Shown: piece after piece, positions 1 to 7,682 of the stretch
Position numbering within the stretch: the stretch's first letter is position 1
Layout: each line of letters starts with the position of its first letter
The notes under the pieces: model-generated
What the model was told of the DNA's origin: nothing
Seen by the model: only the letters and a program-made list of their open reading frames with translations
Databases searched by the model: none
Translations under genes and position numbers: made by a program
Source of the DNA: Candidatus Schekmanbacteria bacterium
Lineage (GTDB): Bacteria; CSSED10-310; JACPHN01
NCBI GenBank assembly: GCA_016188575.1
Contig: JACPHN010000003.1
Location: 1 to 14,380 of the forward strand
DNA: 14,380 bases
Reading direction: 5' to 3'

Positions 1-130
1 ACAATTAGAGAAAAAGACGCCAGCCTCCCAACGCCGCCGCCAGCCCCGTGGCGCCCGCGCGATCAATCGGCAAATCGCCAATCACGTGTCGGCCCACTTT
101 ATGTGAGCGAATGCGGCACCTATCTGGTGA

Positions 131-576
131 GCGTCGAAGGCTGGCGACCCCGTGGTTTCGTGGTCCCAGGAATGGCTGAACCCGACCGCCGCCGAGCTCG
201 ACATCTACCTGAAGCGCCGGGACGGCGAGAGCTGGCAGGAGGTAGACGGCTCGGCTACAGGCGGCGGGCTCAGCGCGACCTTTTCCGCGGACCCGAGCGT
301 CTGGGACGGGCAGTCGTATGGTTCGAGCGTGGCGCTGATGGCGGACGGCGGCCCGGCGGTCGCGTGGATGGACGAGATGTCGATGTCCTCGGGCGCGGCC
401 GTCTACTTCCGCGCCCACCACAATCCGCCCGAGGCTCACGGCGCGATGGCCCAGCTCGCGGCGGACGGGTTGACCGTAATCCCGGTTGGCGGCGTCACCG
501 GCAGCTCCGCCATCGTCTTCCGCGGCGCCTATCCGATGGCATCCAGCGGCGACGGCGTGCGCATGGACATCGGGTT
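131..576 (+). pseudogene. Surface protein piece 1: N-proximal domain, frame 2
   Basis: From 131 the meaningful reading is frame 2, with residues such as GDPVVSWSQEWLNP, LDIYLKRRDGESWQEVDG and SGAAVYFRAHH. Frame 2 has stops at 104 and 128, so upstream sequence must come from frame 1 (GPLYVSECGTYLVSVEG, open from base 1); a frame change near 139-145 joins them. Around 572-574 the sense moves to frame 1 (from GVRMDI to VAAAAGAFSG). The alternation of W and charged beta-strand residues suggests a beta-sandwich or propeller blade, but I recognise no named family. The GTG at 103 is not a credible start, because coding-like sequence continues upstream of it. Confidence 0.55.
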
Positions 577-2493
577 GCCGCGGCGGCGGGCGCGTTCTCC
601 GGAGCCGCCTCGAGCTCGTCGGCGGCGGGAAGCGCCGGCATGCCGGTCACGGTCACGCTTTCGGGTCTCGTCGAAGGCAGCTATCAGTGGCAAGCGCGCG
701 CGGCTGACGCATTCGGTCTCGGCAGCGCGTGGGAGGCGTTCGGCGGCAACGCCGCCGGTGACGTGGACTTCGCGATCGACCTGACTGCCCCGCCCCGGAC
801 GGCGCTGGCGGCACCGGCGAACGGCAGCGCGACGAGCGACCCGACTCCGGCGCTGCGCTGCGCGGCTAACGCGGACGCGGGCGGCATCCTGCTGTATGAG
901 GTCGCGGTCGCGGCCACGGCGGATTTCGCCGCGGTCATCGCGGGCGGCGGGGCTACCGAGCCGGAGCTGACGGTGAGCGCGGCGCTCGCGGACGGCACCT
1001 ACTACTGGCGTGCTCGCGCGCTCGACGTCGCCGGAAACGCGGGGGCCTGGAGCGAAGCGTGGACGTTCACCGTGGACACCGCGCCGCCCGCGCCCGTGTC
1101 GCTGGCGGCGCCCGCTGACGGCGCCATTCTCGCGACAGGGCAACCGACGTTGGTGTGGAGCGTGGGCGAAGCACCAGGCGGCGTCGGGCTCTACGAAGTC
1201 CAAATCGCAGGGGAAACCACGGAGACGGGAGAAGAGCAGCTTACACCGGGGACACCGCTGGCCGACGGGGCCTACTCCTGGCGCGTGCGGTGGCGCAATG
1301 GCGCGAGGCAGTGGGCCGAGTGGAGCGCCACGCGCGGCTTCACCGTGGACACGGTGCCGCCGGCACGCGTGGCGTTGCTCGTGCCGGCACCTGGCACGCG
1401 CCTGACCACGGAGCGGCCCACGTTCGCCTGGCGCGCGGAAAAGGCCACGCAGGCACAACCTCCCGAGCCCCCGCTCGCCGGGGGAAGCCGATCCTCTCCT
1501 CCCCCCCAAAAAGCGGGGGGAGGGTCCGGATCCACCGCCCCTTCGCCGTCGGCGCGACAATGTCCCCCTCCGCCGCCGATTCCGTGCGATCCGGACGGTC
1601 CTGGCCGCGATCACCCGGACGACCGCGTGGACGCCGCCGCGCTCGTCGCGGCCGCGCGGACCGTTTCCGGTGCGGGCGGACCCGCCGTGGCGGTGCTCGA
1701 CGCCGGGACCGCGCGCGGCATGCTCGAGGTTCTCGCTGATCGCTTTCTCGTGGCTCGAGTCGCGCCCGGCATCGCGGCCTCCGAGGTCCCCGCGCCGGTC
1801 CTCGTCGTACCTTCCGGAGCGCTCGCGCAGGTCGGGTCCTCGCCCGCCGTGGTGACGATGCCGCAGTCGTACGTCGACGCCGGCGGCACGCTCGTGGCTA
1901 TGGCGCAGCAGCGCGGCGCCGACCTCGCCTATCTGCCGGTGCCCGCCGGCAGCGCGCCGCTGGAGGGTCTCGGCTGGGCCGAGGATCAGAGTTGCTTCAG
2001 CGCCGCCGCCGAGGTGGGCGAGTGGCACCCCGTCCTGGCCAGCATCGCCGCCAACCCGGTCGACATCGCGCTGGACGGCTACTTTGTGCACGTCCCGGCG
2101 AGCACCACGGTCTTGCTGCGACGGGCGACCACCGGAGCGCCGGCGGTCATCGCCTATCCGGTCGGCCAGGGCTGGGTCGTGGCGAACACGACGTTTGCGG
2201 ACTGGGGCGCGGGGTATGGGCTGACCACGGCGCTGGAACGTGATCTGCTGGCGGCGACGGCGCGCATCGACCTGGTCGCGGGAGAGGTGGTCAAGATCGC
2301 GCCGGGCGCGGCCGGCGCGGTGGCGATTGCCGTCACGAATGCCTCCGAGACCGATGCCGTTGCCGCGGACGTGGTCCTCATTGCTCCCGGCGGGACGCTG
2401 CAGGAGCTGTCCCACGTCGGCCTCGAGCTGCCCGCCGGCGGCACCGTGACACTCACCGCGGACGTGCCGGCGGCAGCAGAGGTCGGCGTCTAG
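574..2493 (+). pseudogene. Surface protein piece 2: Ig/FN3 repeats and amidotransferase-like region, ends at amber codon
   Basis: Frame 1. From about 640 to 1430 there are three similar Ig/FN3-like repeats: a DTAPPAPVSLAAPADG-type start, a central W strand, and a LADGxYxWRxRAxDxAGN-type end with WSExWTFTVDT. From about 1620 to 2270 follows a region resembling class I glutamine-amidotransferase/ThuA-like folds (SYVDAGGTLVAMAQQRG, then GQGWVVANTTFADWGAGYG). No catalytic Cys-His-Glu triad is identified, so it is probably a structural or binding domain. A CARDB/NEW3-like repeat starts near 2275. The frame stops at TAG 2491-2493 in the context EVGV-stop-ELRAILTD, where the parallel repeat at 3655 reads CGVYQVTADLRD, so a tyrosine codon is expected. 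Residues encoded by about 1440-1615 are low-complexity and belong to an inserted hairpin region. Confidence 0.6.
1441..1615 (+). repeat. Hairpin-rich insertion inside the surface-protein gene
   Basis: Beta-repeat coding stops making sense after FAWRAEKAT and resumes at DDRVDAAALVAA. In between are two GC-rich hairpins. Hairpin A has stem CCCCCG/CGGGGG at 1468-1473 and 1479-1484 with a 5-nt loop. Hairpin B has a 9-bp stem at 1498-1506 and 1515-1523 around a CAAAAAGC loop. The reading frame is the same on both sides, so if this is an insertion its net length is a multiple of three or is compensated. It resembles dispersed intergenic REP-like hairpins. I see no clear target duplication, so the boundaries are approximate. 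Confidence 0.45.
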
Positions 2494-2496
2494 GAG

Positions 2497-2823
2497 TTGC
2501 GAGCCATCCTCACGGACGCGGAGCGACGGGCGACCGGACTCGGTACGGACGCGGAGCGACGGGCGACCGGACTCGGTGGGAGAGCCGCGTTCGTTCGCCA
2601 GACGCCTCCCACCCCGGTGGCGGCCTCCGACCTCGGCCTGTCCGTGCAGCTCGACCGCGAAAACTACGCGCCATACGACCGCCCGCTGGTCACAGCGGTG
2701 CTGATGAATCGCTCCGCGGCCGAGATTCCGCTGCACTTCGAGTACGGCCTGGCACACAACGACCTTGAGCGTAGCGCGATTTTCGGCGTCGGCGGAATGT
2801 GGTTTACACTTGCCGGAAGTTGA
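2497..2823 (+). pseudogene. Surface protein piece 3: CARDB-like repeat after the amber codon
   Basis: Frame 1 continues straight through after the TAG: ELRAILTD, two 11-residue insert copies, then DLGLSVQLDRENYAPYDRPL and FEYGLAHNDLERSAIF, typical beta-sandwich repeat sequence. The last native codons are ATT TTC at 2779-2784, inside the target duplication of the miniature element; what follows, up to the stop at 2821-2823, is transposon-derived. The TTG at 2497 is not a true start: this is the middle of a domain and there is no ribosome-binding site. Confidence 0.6.
2512..2577 (+). repeat. Two exact tandem copies of a 33-bp unit
   Basis: Two identical 33-bp units (2512-2544 and 2545-2577) begin ACGGACGCGGAGCG and end CCGGACTCGGT. 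The length is a multiple of three, so each adds TDAERRATGLG in frame. The peptide is basic and unlike the surrounding hydrophobic beta-repeat sequence. This suggests an inserted or expanded short repeat rather than native protein. Confidence 0.85.
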
Positions 2824-2956
2824 AGGCGGTGCGCCACCTGATAGGGGTAGGAAGGGCCGGTTACTCCCGGCCCTTCCTACCCCTATCAGGCAAGGCAGCT
2901 CCGAACGCCCAGCTTGTAAACGAGGAAACCCGACATTCGGCCGACGCCCGATTTTC
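2777..2956. mobile_element. Miniature inverted-repeat element with 8-bp target duplication
   Basis: A 164-bp element (2785-2948) is flanked by identical 8-bp copies of CGATTTTC (2777-2784 and 2949-2956). Its imperfect terminal inverted repeats start GGCGTCGGC, then GAATGT and, further in, TTTACA: GGCGTCGGCGGAATGT on the left, and GGCGTCGGCCGAATGT read inward on the opposite strand from the right. The centre is a perfect hairpin with 24-bp arms (2837-2860 and 2867-2890) and a 6-nt loop. It has no gene of its own, so it would need a transposase in trans. An 8-bp duplication is known for several families (for example ISL3, IS1595, IS66, IS256), and I cannot choose among them. Removing 172 bp (element plus one duplicate) rejoins frame 1 to frame 2 exactly: DLERSAIF-DGTVAAGS. 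It therefore inserted into a working reading frame. Confidence 0.88.
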
Positions 2957-3915
2957 GACGGCACCGTCGCGGCAGGCAGCACGGCAACCGCTACTGCCAC
3001 AGGCAACCCGGTGCGCCACCAGGGGTGGGCGATCCTGCGTTGCAGCCAGAGCGGCTCCTACGTCGGCTCGGCCTCCAAAGGGTTTTATATCACCGCGGAG
3101 CAGCTCGCGCTGGCGGCTTCCACCGACAAGAACATCTACGCCCGCGGTGAGTCGATCGCGCTCGATCTGCAGGTCGACAACGTCGGCCTCACCTCGTTCA
3201 CCGGCACGCTCCATTATGACATCCGTGGACCCCAGGCGGCGCTGCTGCAGAGCGAGGACATCCCGCTGACCGTGGCCGCCCGCACGAGCGAGACGACATC
3301 GCCGGTGGTCGCCGCATTCCCCGCGGACGCGCCCCTCGGGTCCTGGACGATCGCGGCCACGGCGAGCCGCGCGACCGGGAACGCGAAACTGGCCTGGACG
3401 GCGCGATCGGTAACCCTGGAGCAGGGTTTCGCGCAGCTCGCCGTGGAGCCCGAAGCCGGCTTCGCCGCCAACCCGGCGGTCGTAGTCTCGGTAGCGCCGC
3501 AACGTGACCGAGCCGTGCCCGCGGACACCCTCCAGGTCACGGTCGTGGATGGCGTCGGAAACGAGATCCTCGCCCACGAGGAGGCCGTGCCGGCGCTGAC
3601 GCCTGGCCAGTCGCACGAGACGACGGTCGCCGTGCCGCTTGCCACCCACGATTGCGGCGTCTACCAGGTCACCGCGGATCTGCGCGATGCGGCGGACGTG
3701 CCTCCGGGGACGCTGCGCTTCGTGGCCGCGGCGGACGCGAAGATCCGCTTCGCCGCGTCGAGCTATGTCCCCGGCCAGTCCGTCGCGGTGTCCGTGGCGG
3801 TGGCGAATACGGGAGACGTCGACGACACCTACTCGGTGACCCTCGGCGCGCCTGGCGCCGCCTTCAGCGAAACGCGGAGCCTCGCGATCGCCGCGGGCGG
3901 TGCCGGGGTCGCGGA
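2949..3915 (+). pseudogene. Surface protein piece 4: CARDB-like repeats, frame 2
   Basis: From ATT TTC in the second target-duplication copy, frame 2 carries IFDGTVAAGSTATATATG and then repeated beta-sandwich units: FYITAEQLALAASTDKNIY, SIALDLQVDNVGLTSFTG, LQVTVVDGVGNEIL, CGVYQVTADLRD and SVAVSVAVANTGDVDDTYSV. The VANTGDVDDTY-type phrases match CARDB/NEW3 (alpha-galactosidase-associated-like) modules in multidomain exported proteins. Sense is lost near 3915, where frame 2 turns into arginine-rich noise (DGRRRGPCG) while frame 0 takes over with GAAADLAVQLEAP. Frame 2 stays open to 5005, but beyond 3915 it is a shadow. Confidence 0.6.
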
Positions 3916-6490
3916 CGGGCGCCGCCGCGGACCTTGCGGTCCAGCTCGAGGCGCCGACGATCGACGCCCCGGGTCCGTTCACCATCGACTTTCTCGTCCT
4001 CAACCACGGCGATGTCTCCGGGACGACGGCGCTCTCGTACGATCTCGCCAGCACGGGCACGGCGAGCCAGGAGATCACCGTGCCAGCCGGCGGGGCGCGG
4101 CTCGTCTCTCTCACCGACGAGCTCTTTCAGGAGCGAGCCTACCATTTCGCGTTTTCGGGTGCCTACTCGGGGAGCTACGACCTGCAGCTCGCGCCGTTCT
4201 TCGTCGCCTGGGTGTCCTTTTTCCCCGACGGCTTCGCGCCGGCGCTGGCTCGGGACGAGGACGTCAGCCTGCCCGTCGAGCTGACGTGCCTCCGCCGCCA
4301 TTGCGATTTCGCGCTCGTCGCCGAGCTGACCGCCGGCGACGGCGCGGTTTTCGCGGGGACGCGGGCAATGACCATGAGCCCCGGCGAGGTCGAGCGCACG
4401 ACCGTTGCCGTCGCGGCGCCGGCTGGAGACTACGCGCTGAGCTGGCATCTGGATTCCGGCGACGGCGCCTCCTACTTTCCTGGCACGCTGGCCGGGAAGC
4501 TGCTGCTCGTCCGCCCGCGCCGGTCGGTCGTGCTCGAAGCGGGGACGGCGTGCGATGCCTGCACCCGGACCCCTGGTGCGGCGGCGGCGCGCCTCGGAGT
4601 CACCAACTTTGGCGCCGAGGCGTTCACCGGGCGTGTCGAGACGCATACCGGCAGCGGCGAGCTCGTGCATGCTCAGGAGCTGGAACCGCTCGCGCCGGGC
4701 GGATCGGCCTCGGTGAGCGTGGCGATCGAACTCACCGGCCAGCCCGCGGGCGCGGCAACGTACCCCGTGACGCTGCTCGACGAGGCCGGCACCGAGGTCG
4801 CCGCGGCGGCGCTGAGCTACGCGGTCGCCGGCGCGGCGCTGTGCGTGACCCGGGTCCCGGACGCCGTGGCGGCGACCCCCGAGGTCCCCGTCGCGCTGAG
4901 CTTCGCCGCCGAAAACCTCGACGATCGCGGCGCCGAGCTCGTGGCCACGGTTACGCTCGACGAGGTCGGCACCAAGGAGGCGCGCGCCGCGGCGGCTCCA
5001 GGTGAGACCGCGGAGGTGACCGTGGAGCTGCTCTTCCCAGCCGACATGCCGCCCGGCACCTACCACGGGTTCTACGAGCTAGCGGTGGCGGGCGGCGGAC
5101 CGCTCTTGCGCCAGGGGAGCGTCGCGGTTGAGGTCACCGGCGCGGGGTTGACCGTGGAAGCGACGCTGGACAAGGCCGCCTACAGCGCCGGCGACAGCGC
5201 CGCGGTGACGCTCGCGCTGGCGGCGGACGCCGGCGGGGTGTTGCCGGACGTCGTGGTGCGGGCGCAGTATGGGACAGCGGTCGCGTCGCGCGCGGTCGCG
5301 GGTGGCGACGCCGCCGCGGAGGAGATTCTGACCGTGGCGCTCGGCGATCTGGCCGAGGCGCGCCTCGCGTATGGAGTCTACTACGCCGATGGCCGCGCGC
5401 TCTGGCTCGGCACGCTGCCGATCCGCGCCGCCTCGGCGCAGGACTGGAGCGTGCGCGCGCTCGCGGACGTCGTTGCTCCGGGCGACGACCTGCGGGTGCG
5501 CGTCAAGGCCGAGGCGGGCACTGCCTACCCCCTGCACGCCTGCGGCGAGACTGTGGCCGGGAGCCTGTCAGGGTCCGCGGCCACCGAAGCGATCCCGGTG
5601 CCGCCGGCGTTCCCCTCAGGGACCTACGGTGTGGCCTTCGAGCTGACCTTCCCGGCGGGCGGAACGGCAAGCGGTGTCTGGTCGTTCGACGTCGCCGGGG
5701 CTTACCTGCGCGTCGAGCGCCAGGAATCCGACCGCGAATCCGCATCGGCGCTGGCATCGCCCGCCGCGCGCCGCGCCGCCCTGTCGAGCTATGCGCCCGG
5801 CGACCGGGTGGAAATGCGGCTCCTCTTCGTTTCCAGCGCTGCGGTCAACGATGCCGCCCTGCACGCGTGGGTGCAGGCTCCCGGCGCGGCGACCTTCGCG
5901 GTCGTCGAGGATCAACCGTTCGCGATCCCGAGCGGCGGGGAGGAGGTGCCGGTCGAGGAAACCCTGGTCTTCGCGATGCCCGACACCGGCGCTGCCAGGC
6001 CGCACCGCGTCGTCTACCCGGTCATCACCGGAAGCGGCGTGTTGCTCACGACCGGAGAGGAGGTCGTCGACCTGGCCGGAATCACGCCGGTTTCCGCGGC
6101 AGTCGAGCTCGACGACTACCCGCTCGCGACGGAGGCGGTCCGCGTGCTCGCGACGGGGATGGTGCACGGCGCCGGGTCGGTCGAGGTGTGGGAAGGCGAC
6201 GCGCTCCTGGCAACGGTGTCGGTTACCGGCGAGGGTGAGCAGCGGATCGCCCTGGAGCTGCCCACGCTGGCGCCTGGCGAGCACGTGCTGCGGGCTGTCT
6301 TCGTGTCGGGCACCCACCGCGAGGAGCTCACCGTCGTGCTCCAATACGGCACGGCGCTGTCGGACCTCTCGGTCGCGGTCGCGGTTTCGGCGCCGGTCTT
6401 CGCCGCCGGCGGGACGGTTTCAGAGAGCGCTTCAGCCGCGATCGCGGTGCGGAACGGCGGCGCCGGAGACGCTGACGAGGCGGAGCTGGT
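3915..6490 (+). pseudogene. Surface protein piece 5: long CARDB/beta-sandwich repeat array, frame 0
   Basis: This is the longest unbroken piece (about 860 residues). Repeats include DLAVQLEAPTIDAPGPF, FTIDFLVLNHGDVSGTTA, AARLGVTNFGAEAFTG, ALSFAAENLDDRGAEL, TVEATLDKAAYSAGDSAAV and AAIAVRNGGAGDADEAEL. Each has the shape 'beta strand, N/G turn, small-residue strand, gly-pro linker' expected of CARDB/NEW3-like Ig sandwiches. About 8-10 units fit the length; this is a rough estimate. I see no enzymatic motif, transmembrane segment or sortase/autotransporter signal in it. It ends near 6490, where ELVL runs into TSRRAAAAMKSW noise and frame 2 continues as LDVEAGGGGDEELARLAVPAL, which points to a single-base indel. 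Confidence 0.65.
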
Positions 6491-7069
6491 CTTGACGTCG
6501 AGGCGGGCGGCGGCGGCGATGAAGAGCTGGCGCGCCTCGCCGTGCCGGCGCTGGCCCCCGGGGAGACGGCGTCGTGGAACGTCGAGCTGGCGCTGCCTCC
6601 GGATGCGGGCGCCCGCGAGCTGATTGCGGTCGTGACACCCGGCGAGGCGACGCTGGACGGGTCGGCCGGTAACCACACCGCCTCGGCATTCTGGGCGGTG
6701 CCGTTGGCGCCGGTGCTCGCGGTGGATTGGGTCGACGCGGAAAATCCCTGGGCGGGTCTCGCGGCGAGCTGGCCGGCGGACGCCGGCGACGCCGGTCCGG
6801 CGAGTTACCTGGTCACCGTCCAGCGCGTCGAAACGGATGGCACGCTGGCGGAGGTAATGCCGGAGCAGAGCTTCGGGTCGGCGACGGAGACGGTGGTGAA
6901 CGAGGTTGATTGGCAAATGGGGCGGTCGTACCGGCTCGCGGTGCGAGCGCGAAACGCTCTGGGATTCGCCGGTCCGCCGGCGACATCGGCTCTGGTGAGC
7001 GTCGAAGCGCATATCGCGCGCGGGGACTTCGAGCGCCATACGACTATTGCGCCGGTGCGCGGCTTGTAG
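6490..7069 (+). pseudogene. Surface protein piece 6: last CARDB repeat and C-terminal FN3-like domain
   Basis: Frame 2 completes a CARDB unit (LARLAVPALAPGETASW, NVELALPPDAGARELIAVV). A fibronectin-III-like domain follows: LAVDWVDAENPWAGLAASW, YLVTVQRVETDGTLAE, then SYRLAVRARNALGFAGPPA, which is the usual YxxxVxAxNxxGxS FN3 closing strand. About 20 residues later, after ARGDFERHTTIAPVRGL, there is a TAG at 7067-7069. No C-terminal membrane anchor, LPXTG or PEP-CTERM-like tail is seen, so the native end may have been lost when the neighbouring RHS fragment arrived. The last 26 bases overlap the converging minus-strand RHS remnant. Confidence 0.55.
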
Positions 7070-7275
7070 CCAGGACTCGACTATTCGGGTGGCGATAGGT
7101 CGCACGGAAGCAGGTGCGGTGCGCCTCGTCGTAGGCCAGGGCGTGGCCCGCGGGATCGGTGATCTCGGTCAGCAGTCCCGCGGCGTCGTGGCGATACGCC
7201 GTCGCGTTGCCCACCGCATCGCGCCGCTCCGGCAAGCGCCCGGCCGCGTCGAAGCGCTCGCGCTCGCCGCCGGCA
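7044..7275 (-). pseudogene. RHS/YD-repeat protein fragment
   Basis: The minus strand reads ERERFDAAGRLPERRDAVGN followed by ATAYRHDAAGLLTEITDPAG, then HALAYDEA. These are about two and a half YD/RHS repeats (GxxxYxYDxxGxLxxxxDxxG), the building block of RHS polymorphic-toxin and teneurin-like shells. After YDEAHR the sense fades, and the frame stops at TAG 7044-7046. No core domain, VgrG/PAAR partner or toxin tip is present, so it is a scrap of roughly 55 residues and not a functional toxin. It begins directly after the stop of the propeller fragment at 7306 and in another frame, suggesting that it was the next gene on that strand or a rearrangement joint. Confidence 0.6.
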
Positions 7276-7305
7276 GCGGCCCGCCGTCCGGATGATCCGC
7301 CCCCG

Positions 7306-7486
7306 TCAATCGCCCGGCCGCACCCACCTGCCGACGATCTTCCGGTGCCCCGCAGGCCCGCTTTCCCATGCCACGAACAACTGACCAGAGGCGCTGACCG
7401 TCATGGCGAGCCCGGCTCCAAACCCCAGCAGCACGGGCCTGCTGAACTGCACATCGGTCTTCCGCTTGCGGCTGACCAATATGGAT
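7306..7486 (-). pseudogene. Stranded last blade of the interrupted beta-propeller gene
   Basis: The minus frame is open only from the REP palindrome edge: ILVSRKRKTDVQFSRPVLLG, FGAGLAMTVSASGQLFVAWE, SGPAGHRKIVGRWVRPGD, stop TGA at 7306-7308. It has no start codon context. Its pattern (ILVS ... P-V ... a short spacer ... FVAWESG) repeats that of the last blades of the protein at 10060-11130 (TILVSSDW ... VPVV ... VYVAWCESDG). This fits a final blade separated from the body of the gene by about 2.6 kb of inserted DNA. Same strand, correct order and a sensible C-terminus support this. Exact rejoining is uncertain: if the shared GTCAGCCG is simply collapsed the frames do not match, so a few bases were gained or lost. 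Confidence 0.65.
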
Positions 7487-7530
7487 GCCGGCCTTTAGGC
7501 CGGCGACATGTTTGGGCGGGGTTTGGACCC
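7487..7530. repeat. REP-type hairpin unit, left half of a doublet
   Basis: Perfect palindrome GCCGGCCTTTAGGCCGGC (7487-7504), then a spacer and GGCGGGGTTTGGACC (7515-7529). The same plan, hairpin followed by GGCGGGGTTT.GGACC, occurs at 10030-10056. Such hairpin-plus-conserved-tail units are typical of REP elements or IS200/IS605-derived ends. It marks the boundary where propeller coding stops. Confidence 0.65.
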
Positions 7531-7648
7531 ACTGGTTGCGCAACCCGGAAGCTGTGAGTGCCGGAGAATGCCTACGAAACCAGGCGCAGAGCCCCCGGAG
7601 GAGCCCTACGCCTGCGCAATGCTGACATCGGCGAGCCACGGTGGTCTA

Positions 7649-7678
7649 CTTCCCTTACAACCCCAAAAGTGAGGGAAG
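7649..7678 (+). promoter_or_regulatory. Hairpin covering the transposase ribosome-binding site
   Basis: CTTCCCTTAC (7649-7658) can pair with GTGAGGGAAG (7669-7678), 9 of 10 pairs plus one T-G wobble, around a 10-nt loop. The right arm holds the purine-rich GAGGGAAGG that would serve as ribosome-binding site for the ATG at 7683. A stem here would hide the site and dampen transposase translation, a known way insertion sequences avoid activation by outside transcripts. The role is inferred from position. Confidence 0.45.
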
Positions 7679-7682
7679 GCCG

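Larger units (their letters stand above)
1..7069 (+). pseudogene. Giant multidomain surface/secreted repeat protein, broken
   Basis: Pieces of one very large beta-rich protein follow each other on the plus strand with shifting frames; the separate entries describe each piece. Order: Ig/FN3-like repeats, a glutamine-amidotransferase-like region, many CARDB/NEW3-like beta-sandwich repeats and a final FN3-like domain. Such proteins are usually exported and act at the cell surface or as large extracellular structures; that role is inferred from the domains only. The 5' end lies outside the window: frame 1 is open from base 1 and no credible start or signal peptide is seen. Lesions: frame changes near 140, 572, 3915 and 6490; an amber codon at 2491; hairpin-rich and tandem insertions; a miniature transposon at 2785-2948. 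The stop at 7069 is taken as the end because an FN3 domain closes about 20 residues earlier. Either a real multi-lesion pseudogene or a gene damaged further by sequencing indels. Confidence 0.75.

Noticed and set aside
529-3006. Very long minus-strand open frame of 825 codons antisense to the surface gene
   Set aside because: Arginine/glycine-rich with no domain sense. Its openness follows from high GC in the overlapping plus-strand gene, and it runs across the miniature element and the tandem repeat.
2861-5066. Two further long minus-strand frames (2861-4114 and 3864-5066)
   Set aside because: Shadow frames of plus-strand coding, with compositional bias only and no recognisable protein.
7044-7275. 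RHS polymorphic toxin or contact-dependent system
   Set aside because: Only two to three YD repeats remain, with no core, toxin tip, immunity gene or secretion partner.
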